A stretch of DNA of 64,000 nt from Yinghuangia seranimata (lineage in GTDB: Bacteria > Actinomycetota > Actinomycetes > Streptomycetales > Streptomycetaceae). Below, one piece after another: positions 1 through 8,079 of the stretch. The translations under genes were made by a program, and so were the position numbers. How positions within the stretch are numbered: the first letter of the stretch is position 1; each line of letters opens with the position of its first letter. The stretch is from positions 1 to 64,000 of the forward strand of contig NZ_JASAOI010000040.1 in NCBI RefSeq assembly GCF_029953285.1, read 5' to 3'. Below the pieces are notes generated by a model. The model was not told the DNA's origin, ran no database searches, and was given only the letters and a program-made list of their open reading frames with translations.

Positions 1-2
1 CG

Positions 3-68
3 GGGCGGCTGGTCGACTACTGGACGATGTTGCGCTCGCCCGATCCGGCGGACCACATCCTCGACTGA
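3..68 (+). CDS. 3' end of an unidentified gene
   Basis: The last 21 codons of a gene entering from the left, ending with TGA at 66-68. The visible residues include GRLVDYWTML. A 'G-R-[LIV]-x-x-Y-W' strand near the end of a short protein resembles the last beta-strand of SnoaL/NTF2-like proteins, but this is only a weak resemblance and no function is claimed. It is convergent with the downstream LacI gene, 48 bp away. A short GC-rich stretch with inverted character (about 76-107) lies between the two stops and could serve both as terminator. Confidence 0.45.
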   Translation, partial: GRLVDYWTMLRSPDPADHILD

Positions 69-116
69 GCCGGCGTGGGGCGGCGCGGCTCGCGTGCCGC
101 GCCGCCCCGGCCCTCG

Positions 117-1139
117 TCAGAGGATGCCCACATCCGTCTCTCCGGCGGTCGACTCGCGGACGACCAGATGTGTCTCAGGCTCGTAGCGCATCGGTGAGAT
201 CGGCCGGTCCTCCGCCTCGCGCAGGGCCAGCTCGGCCAGGAACCGGCCGGCCTGCACCGCGTCCATCCGCACGCTCGACAGTGACGGCACGAACAGCGCG
301 GCCAGCGGGCTGTCGTCGTGTCCGATCACTGCCAGGTCGCCGGGGACGCGCAGCCCGGCCCGCACCGCGGCACCCACCACAGCCGCCGCGACGTCGTCGT
401 TGTACGCGACGACTCCGGTGACGCCGGCGGCACGCCAGTCGCGCACCGCCTCCGCCGCCGACCCGTCCGCGTGGGCCACGGCTCGCACGTCGACCAGGTC
501 GACGCCGCGGACACCGGCCTGCCGCTCCGCGGCGGAGGCCCGGGCCTGGACCAGGTCCCCGATCCGAGGGTCGGCCGCCGCCGCGAACGCGAGTCGGCGG
601 TGCCCCAGGTCGCACAGATGGTCCACCTGCAACCGGGCCCCTTCGGCGACCCCGGGCGCCTCGTCGAGCGGGACCTGCACGTCCGGGCGCGGCACGATGC
701 GGGTGATCCCGGCGGCCCGCATGGAGGCGACGTCGTCATCGTCGAATCGGGCCCACCCGATGACGACGTCGGGGTTCAGCGCTTCCCAGAGCGGCCGGGC
801 GACGCGCGCGGCCGAGTGCGTCTGGGTCACGAGCGAATACCCGGCCTCGTCCAGTGCCCGGGACGCCTCCTCCAGGTACGTCCGCACGCTGAAGTCGGCG
901 GGCCAGTCGGGCAGCATCAGCAGGACGATCCGGCTGCGGCCGCCGGCGAGCGCCGTGGCGGCCTTGTTGGGCCGGTAGCCCAGCCGGGCGGCCGCCTCCA
1001 TGACCCGCGCGCGGGTGCCCTCGGAGATGGTCTGGCCCGGCGTGTTGTTCAGGACGAACCCGACCGTCGCGCGGGAGACGCCGACGGTCCTGGCGATGTC
1101 CGCCGCCGTGACCCGGCGCGGCGGTGCCGATTCGGGCAC
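117..1139 (-). CDS. LacI-family transcriptional repressor
   Basis: A 340-residue cytoplasmic repressor of the LacI/GalR family. An N-terminal helix-turn-helix (residues about 10-30, VTAADIARTVGVSRATV) is followed by the hinge helix (RLGYRPNKAATALAGG) and a two-lobed periplasmic-binding-like sugar domain ending near residue 330. Length and domain order are normal. It is divergent from the GH3 glucosidase gene, and two copies of a 14-bp palindrome occupy the shared 199-bp intergenic region, so autoregulation and control of the glucosidase by a sugar ligand are inferred. The effector cannot be read from sequence; a beta-glucoside or related plant disaccharide is likely from context. The ATG start follows a GGGGGA-type ribosome site on the minus strand. 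Confidence 0.93.
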   Translation of the reverse strand: MPESAPPRRVTAADIARTVGVSRATVGFVLNNTPGQTISEGTRARVMEAAARLGYRPNKAATALAGGRSRIVLLMLPDWPADFSVRTYLEEASRALDEAGYSLVTQTHSAARVARPLWEALNPDVVIGWARFDDDDVASMRAAGITRIVPRPDVQVPLDEAPGVAEGARLQVDHLCDLGHRRLAFAAAADPRIGDLVQARASAAERQAGVRGVDLVDVRAVAHADGSAAEAVRDWRAAGVTGVVAYNDDVAAAVVGAAVRAGLRVPGDLAVIGHDDSPLAALFVPSLSSVRMDAVQAGRFLAELALREAEDRPISPMRYEPETHLVVRESTAGETDVGIL

Positions 1140-1164
1140 GGATCCCCCTTGCTCCTCAGGGCCG

Positions 1165-1178
1165 CTTGCGCGTGCTAG
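1165..1178. promoter_or_regulatory. LacI-type operator, imperfect copy
   Basis: The 14-mer CTTGCGCGTGCTAG matches the perfect palindrome at 1210-1223 in 12 of 14 positions and has the central CG typical of LacI-family operators. It lies 26 bp upstream of the repressor start codon, so it is well placed for autoregulation. Binding is inferred from symmetry and position. Confidence 0.6.
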
Positions 1179-1209
1179 CTCGGCAGCATAACGTACCCGA
1201 CATCGGCGA

Positions 1210-1223
1210 CTAGCGCGCGCTAG
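1210..1223. promoter_or_regulatory. LacI-type operator, perfect palindrome
   Basis: CTAGCGCGCGCTAG is a perfect 14-bp palindrome with a central CpG. Its centre is 45 bp from the imperfect copy at 1165-1178, about four helical turns, compatible with side-by-side or looped repressor binding. It sits between the divergent LacI and GH3 genes and is the strongest candidate operator of that pair. Confidence 0.68.
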
Positions 1224-1338
1224 CTACCACCTCGCGGCACCATCCATCCGGCGTCGAGGCGCAGCCCCGGCCCTCTCCTCGCGCCGCCACGAGGGGGACG
1301 CGCGGTCCACGCCGCCCCGCCCCCGAAAGGACTCCCCG

Positions 1339-3585
1339 GTGCCCGACGTCACCCCCGACTCCCTCAGCCTCGACGAGAAGGCCTCGCTGCTCACCGGGCG
1401 GGACTTCAGCACGACCAACCCCGTGGAAACCGCAGGCGTCCCGTCGATCGTGCTGGTCGACGGGCCGCACGGCGTCCGGCCGCCCGACGCCGCCGCAGAC
1501 CATCTGGGCATCAACGCGAGCCTTCCGGCGACCTGCTTCCCCCCGGCCGTCGCCGTGGGCTCCAGCTGGGACCCCGACGTCGCGGCGCGCGTCGGTGCCG
1601 CCGTCGCCCACGAAGCACGGTCGTACGGAATCCACGTGGTGCTCGGACCTGGCGTCAACATCAAGCGCTCTCCCCTGTGCGGCCGCAACTTCGAGTACTA
1701 CTCGGAGGACCCGCTGCTGTCCGGCGTGCTGGCCACCGCGCACGTGCAGGCGATGCAGAGCGAAAGCGTCGGCGCCTCCGTCAAGCACTTCGCGGCCAAC
1801 AACCAAGAGCACGAGCGCATGCGCATCAGCGCGGATGTCGACGAGCGGGCCCTGCGGGAGATCTACCTGCCCGCCTTCGAGCGGGTGGTCACCGAAGCAC
1901 AGCCGGCGACGGTGATGTGCTCCTACAACCGGATCAACGGCGTTCCCGCCTCGGAGAACCACTGGCTGCTGACCGAAGTCCTGCGCGAGGAATGGGGCTT
2001 CGACGGCCTGGTCGTCTCCGACTGGGGCGCGGTCGGCGACCGCGTCGCCGCCCTGGCCGCGGGCCTGGACCTCGCGATGCCGGCAGACGACGGCACGGGC
2101 ACGGTGAAGATCGTCGAGGCCGTCCGCAGCGGAGAACTGGGCGAGGATGTCGTCGACCGCAGCGTGGCCCGGGTGCTCGCGCTGAGCGGCCTGGTCGCCG
2201 ACGCGACCAACGGCCTCAAGGACAAGGAAGAGGAACACCACGCCCTGGCCCGCGAACTCGCCGCGGAGTGCGTGGTCCTGCTGCGGAACGAAGGCGGCGC
2301 GCTGCCCCTCTCGCCCGACGCCCGGATCGCGGTGATCGGCGAGTTCGCCGCCGCGCCGCGGTTCCAGGGCGGCGGCAGCTCGCACATCAACACGACGCGG
2401 ACCACCGCCGCCGTGGACGCGATCCGCGCGCTCGCTGCCGACGAGGGGAACGCGGTCTCCTATGCCCGCGGATACGCCCTGGACGCGTCGGCGGACGCGC
2501 AGGCACTGCTCGCCGAGGCGGCCTCCGCAGCCCGTGCGGCCGACGTCGCGGTGGTCTTCGCGGGCCTCGACGAACGCGACGAGTCGGAGGGATATGACCG
2601 CGAGACGCTGGACCTGCCCGCGGCGCAGGTGGAGGTCATCCGCGCCGTAGCCGCCGCTGCCGCCCGTACCGTGGTGGTGCTCTCGAACGGCGGCGTCGTC
2701 TCCCTTGAGGGCTGGCACGACGAGGTCGACGCGATCGTCGAGGGCTGGCTGCTCGGGCAGGCCGGGGGCGGCGCGATCGCCGACGTCCTGTTCGGCGCGG
2801 CCAACCCGTCGGGGCACCTCGCCGAGACCATCCCGATGCGGCTCCAGGACAATCCGAGCTACCTGAACTTCCCCGGCGAGAACGGCCATGTCCGCTACGG
2901 CGAGGGCGTCATGGTCGGTTACCGCCACTACAACAGCGTCGAGTTGCCGGTCCGGTACCCGTTCGGCCACGGCCTGAGCTACACCACGTTCGAGACCCGC
3001 GAGGTCACCGCCACGCTCACCGGCGACGACACCGCGACGGCGTCGGTCACTGTGGCCAACACCGGCAGCCGCGCGGGCAAGCACGTCGTCCAGGTGTACG
3101 TCGCGACCACCGCCGGACCTGTGCGCAGGCCCACCCGGGAGCTGCGCGCCTTCACCAAGGTCGCCTTGGCGCCGGGCGAGTCCCGCACGGTGGAACTCGC
3201 GCTGGACCGGCGGGCGTTCGCCTACTACGACATCGTCCAGGGCGGCTGGACGGTCGCCGGCGGCGACTACCGCATCCAGGTCGGCCGGAACGCGGTGGAC
3301 ATCGCGGCGGAGACGTCGCTGACCCTCGCGGGCGACGCGATCGTCCGACCGCTGTCGCTGGACTCCACAGTGAACGACTGGTTCAGCCACCCTGTCGTCG
3401 GCCCCGAGCTCATGGGCCGACTCGCCCAGGGCATGCCCGAGCAGAGCCCCGAGGAGGCTGAGGAAAACGCGCGCATGATGCGCATGGTCGACTCGATGCC
3501 CATGCGCCAGTTCGTCGGCTTCATCGCTCACATCGTCACCACGGAGCATCTCGAGGCACTCATCGGCCTGTCTCACGAGGGCTGA
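1339..3585 (+). CDS. GH3 family beta-glucosidase-type glycoside hydrolase
   Basis: A 748-residue enzyme with the two-domain GH3 core: a TIM-barrel N-terminal domain (about 10-300), an alpha/beta sandwich (about 315-540) and an FnIII-like domain beginning near residue 544 (YPFGHGLSYTTF). The GH3 nucleophile motif VVSDWGA is present, with Asp228 as predicted nucleophile. KHFAANNQE and the substrate-pocket DGPHGVR motif are also intact. No signal peptide is visible, so it is predicted to be cytoplasmic and to act on imported disaccharides or aryl glycosides. After the FnIII-like domain comes an acidic helical tail (about 671-748) that resembles the tail of the GH78 enzyme in this window. The GTG start at 1339 follows GAAAGGA. 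Exact specificity (glucosidase, xylosidase or arabinosidase) is not readable. Confidence 0.93.
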   Translation: MPDVTPDSLSLDEKASLLTGRDFSTTNPVETAGVPSIVLVDGPHGVRPPDAAADHLGINASLPATCFPPAVAVGSSWDPDVAARVGAAVAHEARSYGIHVVLGPGVNIKRSPLCGRNFEYYSEDPLLSGVLATAHVQAMQSESVGASVKHFAANNQEHERMRISADVDERALREIYLPAFERVVTEAQPATVMCSYNRINGVPASENHWLLTEVLREEWGFDGLVVSDWGAVGDRVAALAAGLDLAMPADDGTGTVKIVEAVRSGELGEDVVDRSVARVLALSGLVADATNGLKDKEEEHHALARELAAECVVLLRNEGGALPLSPDARIAVIGEFAAAPRFQGGGSSHINTTRTTAAVDAIRALAADEGNAVSYARGYALDASADAQALLAEAASAARAADVAVVFAGLDERDESEGYDRETLDLPAAQVEVIRAVAAAAARTVVVLSNGGVVSLEGWHDEVDAIVEGWLLGQAGGGAIADVLFGAANPSGHLAETIPMRLQDNPSYLNFPGENGHVRYGEGVMVGYRHYNSVELPVRYPFGHGLSYTTFETREVTATLTGDDTATASVTVANTGSRAGKHVVQVYVATTAGPVRRPTRELRAFTKVALAPGESRTVELALDRRAFAYYDIVQGGWTVAGGDYRIQVGRNAVDIAAETSLTLAGDAIVRPLSLDSTVNDWFSHPVVGPELMGRLAQGMPEQSPEEAEENARMMRMVDSMPMRQFVGFIAHIVTTEHLEALIGLSHEG

Positions 3586-3592
3586 CGCTCCC

Positions 3593-3647
3593 AGCCCGAT
3601 GCCCGACGGTCCCGCGAAGGCGAGGGGCCGCCGGGCATCGGGCTTTT
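3593..3647 (+). terminator. Rho-independent terminator after the GH3 gene
   Basis: Thirteen-bp perfect arms (AGCCCGATGCCCG at 3593-3605 and its complement at 3632-3644) enclose a 26-nt loop and run into TTTT at 3644-3647. It lies 8 bp after the GH3 stop codon. Confidence 0.85.
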
Positions 3648-3786
3648 CCGCACCGCCGGGCAGTGCCGCCTCTAGAAAATGTGTATTGCTTACGTTAAAT
3701 ATGTCGTCACCTCGTGGTCGCGACCCACGGCACCGCCGTCGAGGCGTCCCCTCCGGCTGCTTCGACCCCGTCATCAGGAGACACGC

Positions 3787-5391
3787 GTGGCATCGAGACC
3801 GACCGCACACCCGCCGACCCACCGACGCTCCCCCGGCCGCCTCGCGGCCGTGGCGGGCCTGCTCACCCTGGCCCTGGCCGCCAGCGCGTGCGGAGGAGAC
3901 GGCAGCGGCAAAGCAGGCGGCGGCAACACCGCCCCCGCCAAATCGGGCGGCACGCTGACCATGCTGGCCGTCCAGGACTCCGCGTCGCTCGACCCCTTCC
4001 GGGTGTCCAACGTCGCGCTGGCGGACGAGCCGCGTATGGCCGCGCTGTACGACCCGCTGTTCGTCATCGACCCGAAGACCAGGAGCGTCACGCCGCACCT
4101 GGGCGAGTCGCTGACCACCGCCGACAACGGCGCCACCTGGACGATGAAGCTGCGTCCCGGAGTCGTGTTCAGCGACGGGACCCCGTTCGACGCCGCGGCG
4201 GTCAAGCTCAACTACGACACACACGCCAACCCCGCGACGCGTTCGGTGCACATCGCCGTCGCCATCGGCATGAAGACCGAGGTCGTGGACGGCCTCACCC
4301 TCAAGCTGACCCCGCTGGGCGCCCCGAACCCCAACCTGGACCGCGCGATCGCCTCCGAACTGACCTACATCATGGCGCCGTCGGCGATCGCCAAGGGGCC
4401 TGACACGTACGGCGCCGAACCGATCGGCGCGGGCCCGTTCGTCCTCAAGGCCTGGACGCGCGCTTCCGAACAGGACTTCGACCGGAACCCCACCTACTGG
4501 CAGAAGGACAAGGGCCTGCCCAAGCTGGACCGGCTCGTCATCAAGAACGTGCCCGACATCAAGCAGCAGTTCAACACGGTCAAGGCCGGCCAGGCCGACC
4601 TTTTCCTCAGCTCCGACGGACGCGTCCTCGACCAGGCCCGCAAGGACCTGAACCTCGCCGAGTTCAAGACCGACGGCGGGCAGATCGTGCAGTTCAACCT
4701 GCGCAAGCCGCCGTTCGACGACCTGCGCGCCCGCAAGGCACTCACCCTGGCGCTGGACCCGGCGGACATCCCGAAGACCCTCAACAACGGGTACGTGCCC
4801 GCCAAGAGCGTCTTCACCGCCGCGGGGCCGTTCGCCGACCCGGCGGTCGTCCAGCCGGCGCAGAACAAGGCCGAGGCGCAGCGCCTGCTCGACGAACTCG
4901 CCGCCGAGGGCAAGAAGGTCGACTTCGCCTACCTGGTGCCGCAGAACCCGTCGTCCATCGCGGTCGCGGAATTCATGCAGAGCCGCCTCAAGGAGTTCCA
5001 GAACATCTCGATGCGTATCGAGCCGCTGGAGATCGGCCAGTACATCGTCAAGTACGCCGTGCAACGCGACTACCAGGCCACCCTGACCCAGATCTGGGCC
5101 GTGGACCCGGAGCCGATGCTGTACAGCTACTGGCAGTCGCAGAGCCTGTTCAACCTGAGCGGCTGGAACAACCCGCAGGCCGACGCCGCCCTCGCCGCCG
5201 GGCGGGCGAGCACCGACCCGGCGGTCCGCAAGCAGGCCTACGCGGAGCTGCAGAAGGCGATCGTCGCGGACGTCCCGCTGTGGGCGTACGCCGAATCCGA
5301 CACCGGCGTCGTGTACGGCTCGAAGGTGACGGGCATCGAGCACTACAACGCCGGCGTGTTCTTCATGGACCGGCTCGGCCTCAAGGCGTAG
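3787..5391 (+). CDS. ABC transporter substrate-binding lipoprotein, family 5
   Basis: A 534-residue extracytoplasmic solute-binding protein of the SBP_bac_5 (peptide/nickel/oligosaccharide) type. A basic N-terminus and hydrophobic stretch end in a lipobox with Cys35 (LALAASAC), giving a membrane-anchored lipoprotein. Family motifs VTPHLGESLTT, LRPGVVFSDGTPFDA and GAGPFVL are clear. I chose GTG 3787 over an upstream ATG at 3679 because AGGAGA lies just before it and the signal peptide then has normal length. The upstream 3671-3702 stretch is unusually AT-rich and probably contains the promoter. There are no permease or ATPase genes beside it. It is convergent with a paralogue at 5471-7081; context suggests a plant oligosaccharide ligand, but this is inference. 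Confidence 0.88.
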   Translation: MASRPTAHPPTHRRSPGRLAAVAGLLTLALAASACGGDGSGKAGGGNTAPAKSGGTLTMLAVQDSASLDPFRVSNVALADEPRMAALYDPLFVIDPKTRSVTPHLGESLTTADNGATWTMKLRPGVVFSDGTPFDAAAVKLNYDTHANPATRSVHIAVAIGMKTEVVDGLTLKLTPLGAPNPNLDRAIASELTYIMAPSAIAKGPDTYGAEPIGAGPFVLKAWTRASEQDFDRNPTYWQKDKGLPKLDRLVIKNVPDIKQQFNTVKAGQADLFLSSDGRVLDQARKDLNLAEFKTDGGQIVQFNLRKPPFDDLRARKALTLALDPADIPKTLNNGYVPAKSVFTAAGPFADPAVVQPAQNKAEAQRLLDELAAEGKKVDFAYLVPQNPSSIAVAEFMQSRLKEFQNISMRIEPLEIGQYIVKYAVQRDYQATLTQIWAVDPEPMLYSYWQSQSLFNLSGWNNPQADAALAAGRASTDPAVRKQAYAELQKAIVADVPLWAYAESDTGVVYGSKVTGIEHYNAGVFFMDRLGLKA

Positions 5392-5417
5392 CGCGGGCCC
5401 GCGGCTTCCTCGGCGAC

Positions 5418-5448
5418 GGCCGCGCCCCTCCGACGGAGGGGCGCGGCC
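5418..5448. terminator. Bidirectional terminator hairpin
   Basis: Perfect 14-bp arms (5418-5431 and 5435-5448) separated by the 3-nt loop GAC lie between the stops of two convergent substrate-binding protein genes. There is no T-tract, but the position and stem strength support a shared terminator. Confidence 0.75.
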
Positions 5449-5470
5449 TCAGCTGTGCCGGGCGGCACCG

Positions 5471-7081
5471 CTAGCGGCGGAAACCGACCCGGTCGAACAG
5501 GAGCACGCCGTCGCCGAGGACCTCGACGCCCGTCACCCGCGGCCCGAACACCACGTCGTTCACCGCCTCTTGGTAGACCCAGAACGGCAGGTCCTTGTTG
5601 AGCTGCACCTGGGCCCGCAGATAGGCGTCGTAGCGCTGATCGGTCTGCGTGGTCAGGCGGGCCGCGTTCATCGCCTCGGTGACGACGGGGTTCGTGTAGC
5701 CGGTCAGGTTGGCGGGACTGCCCGGACGCAGGAAGTCGAACAGGTTCGGCTCGGGGTCGTTCATCCACAACGCCGACAGCGCCATGTCGAAGTCGCCGGC
5801 GATCAGCCGTCGGGTCAGCGTCGCCACGTCGACGCTCTCGGCGCGCATCGTGACGCCCGGGAATCGCTGGACCTGCTGCTGCATGTACAGCGTCTCCTCC
5901 TCGAGCGTTCCGGGCGTGCTCCCCGTCGTCATGAACGAAAAGACGAAGGGCCGCGTCCCCCCGGAGGTCAACCGGTCGAACGCCGCGCGCGCCTTCTCCG
6001 GGTCGTTCTCGCGCGGCGCGAGCTGGATGTTCGCCAGTGGGGACGTGGAGTCGAAGATCCCGTGGGCCGGCGTGCCGGCGCCCTGGTGGAACCGGTCGTT
6101 GATCTCGTTCGCGCTCATGCTGTCCACCACCGCCTGGCGGGCGGCGGGGTCGTTGAACGGGGCCTTGCGGGTGTTGAACACCACCATGAGCCCACCGTTG
6201 AGGTTGAGGCTGACCAGTCCGAGACCCGCCTTCTTGGCCGCCTTCTCGACGGCGGGGTCCGTGACCTCACCGAGGTCGGCGTCGCCCGCGTCGATCGCGT
6301 CCGGGACGGTCCGCCCGGGGAGCTGGACCTGTGCGTCGATCTCGTCGAGGTAGGGCCGCCCGGGCTGCCAGTACCGGGGGTTCCGCCGCAGGGTCAGGCT
6401 CTTGCCGGGGTCGCGTCCCGCGAGGACGAAGGGACCGGCGCCGACCGGGTGGGTGCGCAGCGCGGTCAGGTCGCCGAGTGCTCGCGGCGAGGCGATGTAG
6501 TTCAGACCGCTGGCGACGGCACGATCGAAGTTCGCGTTCGGGGAAGGTAGTTCGATGACGAGGTGCAGTGCGTCGGAGACGGTGAGCTTGAGGCCGACCG
6601 CACCGGCGGCGTAGGCCGATCCTGTCTTCGGGTCGGCGTGCAGCTCCCAGTTCGCCTTGACGGCCGCGGCGTCGAACGGCGCGCCGTCCGAGAACTCCAC
6701 GCCCGGCCGCAGGGTCAGTGTCCACACGCGCGCCGTGTTGTCCGGCGTGAGGCTCTCGGCGAGATGCGGGCGCACAGCGCCGGTGGTGGGGTCGGACCAG
6801 ACCAACGGGTCGTAGATCGCCGAGAGCAGGTTGCCCCAGGCGACGGCGAAGTTCGAAGCGGTGAACGGATCGAGCGCCGGAGGGTCGGCGATCAGCGCGA
6901 GACGCAGCGCACCGCCGGACGTCGGTGTGCCGAAGGCGTTCGGGGTGCCGGTGTCTCCGGACCCGCAGGCCGCGACCGAGACCAGCACGGCCGCCGACAC
7001 CAGGGCCCTGCCGCGCGGGAGCCTCCTGCGGCCCGCGCGGGTGACGCCGTTCAGGTGTCGCGTACCAAAGCGTGAGAACAC
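5471..7081 (-). CDS. ABC transporter substrate-binding lipoprotein, family 5 (paralogue)
   Basis: A 536-residue SBP_bac_5 lipoprotein with signal sequence and lipobox VLVSVAAC (Cys39). It is an evident paralogue of the convergent protein at 3787-5391: both have LDPF-x-x-SN near the N-terminus, LRPGVEFSDGAPFDA, an ASGLNYI-type segment and a C-terminal DRVGF/DRLGL ending. It binds a solute at the outer membrane face and would hand it to an ABC permease, but no permease or ATPase is encoded nearby, so it is either an orphan binding protein or shares a transporter encoded elsewhere. The opposite orientation suggests an inverted duplication rather than a simple operon. Confidence 0.87.
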   Translation of the reverse strand: MFSRFGTRHLNGVTRAGRRRLPRGRALVSAAVLVSVAACGSGDTGTPNAFGTPTSGGALRLALIADPPALDPFTASNFAVAWGNLLSAIYDPLVWSDPTTGAVRPHLAESLTPDNTARVWTLTLRPGVEFSDGAPFDAAAVKANWELHADPKTGSAYAAGAVGLKLTVSDALHLVIELPSPNANFDRAVASGLNYIASPRALGDLTALRTHPVGAGPFVLAGRDPGKSLTLRRNPRYWQPGRPYLDEIDAQVQLPGRTVPDAIDAGDADLGEVTDPAVEKAAKKAGLGLVSLNLNGGLMVVFNTRKAPFNDPAARQAVVDSMSANEINDRFHQGAGTPAHGIFDSTSPLANIQLAPRENDPEKARAAFDRLTSGGTRPFVFSFMTTGSTPGTLEEETLYMQQQVQRFPGVTMRAESVDVATLTRRLIAGDFDMALSALWMNDPEPNLFDFLRPGSPANLTGYTNPVVTEAMNAARLTTQTDQRYDAYLRAQVQLNKDLPFWVYQEAVNDVVFGPRVTGVEVLGDGVLLFDRVGFRR

Positions 7082-7186
7082 GTGACTGAGACCATTCGAT
7101 ACGGCGGCGACACGCGCGTGCCGCCGCTCCGGGCGCGGCCGGAACGGCCGAGCTGTGGCTGTCGTGGGCGAGCCGCGGCGCGGATG

Positions 7187-7207
7187 AAACCTGTTCCACT
7201 ACGGTTT
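7187..7207. promoter_or_regulatory. Possible TetR-type operator upstream of the TetR gene
   Basis: AAACC (7187-7191) and GGTTT (7203-7207) form an interrupted dyad of about 21 bp directly before the TetR start codon. Size and position suit TetR autoregulation, but the arms are short and the sequence is imperfect, so this is tentative. Confidence 0.3.
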
Positions 7208-7211
7208 TCTC

Positions 7212-7823
7212 GTGCCGAACACCGAACCCGCCGCCAAGGCGCCCGGACCCCGCCGCCGCTATCCCAAGGGCGAGGCCCGGCGCGCGCAGATCCTGCGCAC
7301 CGCGCTGGAGGTGTTCGCGGTCGAGGGCGACCGCAAAGCGTCGCTACGCCAGATCGCCGACCGTGTGGGTCTGACCGCGACCGGGCTGACGCATTACTTC
7401 GGGACGCGCGAAGAACTGTTCCTCGCCGTGATCGACGAGCGGGACCGTGAGTCCACGGAGGCCGCCGAAGGGGTGTCCGACTCTCTGGAGGCGGTCGTCC
7501 GCACCGTCGAGCACAACATGGGGGTCCCCGGCCTGGTGCGGCTGTACGTGGCGATGACCGCCGCGGCCGCGGATCCGGGGCATCGGGCCGGCCCGTACTT
7601 CGCCCGCCGCTACGCGGGCCTGCACGAGGCGCTGAGCCGCGGCCTCGAGGCGATGCAGGCGGACGGCCGGGCTCGCGCCGACATCGGCGCGGACGAGCTT
7701 TCACGGCTGGTCATCGCTGCGATAGACGGCCTCCAGATGCAGTGGCTGGTCGACCCGAGCGTGGACATGCTCCGGGTCGTGGACGGGCTGGTCACGATGA
7801 TCACGAGCCCCGGCTCAGGCTGA
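7212..7823 (+). CDS. TetR-family transcriptional regulator
   Basis: A 203-residue regulator. Residues about 22-68 form the TetR HTH (RRAQILRTALEVFA, then SLRQIADRVGLTATGLTHYFGTREEL), followed by an all-helical ligand/dimerisation domain. The GTG start at 7212 has no strong ribosome-binding site. It is divergent from the minus-strand binding-protein gene at 5471-7081 and lies 256 bp before the GH78 rhamnosidase, so it could regulate either. Its ligand cannot be deduced. Confidence 0.9.
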   Translation: MPNTEPAAKAPGPRRRYPKGEARRAQILRTALEVFAVEGDRKASLRQIADRVGLTATGLTHYFGTREELFLAVIDERDRESTEAAEGVSDSLEAVVRTVEHNMGVPGLVRLYVAMTAAAADPGHRAGPYFARRYAGLHEALSRGLEAMQADGRARADIGADELSRLVIAAIDGLQMQWLVDPSVDMLRVVDGLVTMITSPGSG

Positions 7824-8002
7824 CGCCGGCACCACAAGGCGGCACCGATGTGCCACACGCCTGACTGGAACGATTCATTCCGCGGCTCGGACGCGCAGCT
7901 TAGATGCAAAAGCAGAAGAGCGCCAGGTTTCTTCGCCAGGCCGCCAATCGAGGGGACCACGCCTTGCCCAAGGCAGGATTTTCGCCTACCGTCACGCCAA
8001 TC

Positions 8003-8012
8003 GAAACGTTTC
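8003..8012. promoter_or_regulatory. LacI-type operator before the rhamnosidase gene
   Basis: GAAACGTTTC is a perfect 10-bp palindrome with a central CG inside an AT-rich patch (7996-8023), with an extra half-site CGTTTCC at 8018-8024. It is 68 bp upstream of the rhamnosidase start. It differs from the operators at 1165-1223, so a different LacI-family protein, encoded outside the window, is expected. Confidence 0.5.
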
Positions 8013-8079
8013 AATCTCGTTTCCTGACACTCGCACGACGACCGCACGCGCCGCATCGCCCGATGCCGAGGAGCACTAC

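Noticed and set aside
1210..5343. A 1,377-codon open frame on the minus strand opposite the GH3 and binding-protein genes
   Set aside because: It lies antisense to two clear genes with family motifs, contains no recognisable domain and has the Arg/Asp/Val-rich composition typical of antisense frames in high-GC DNA.
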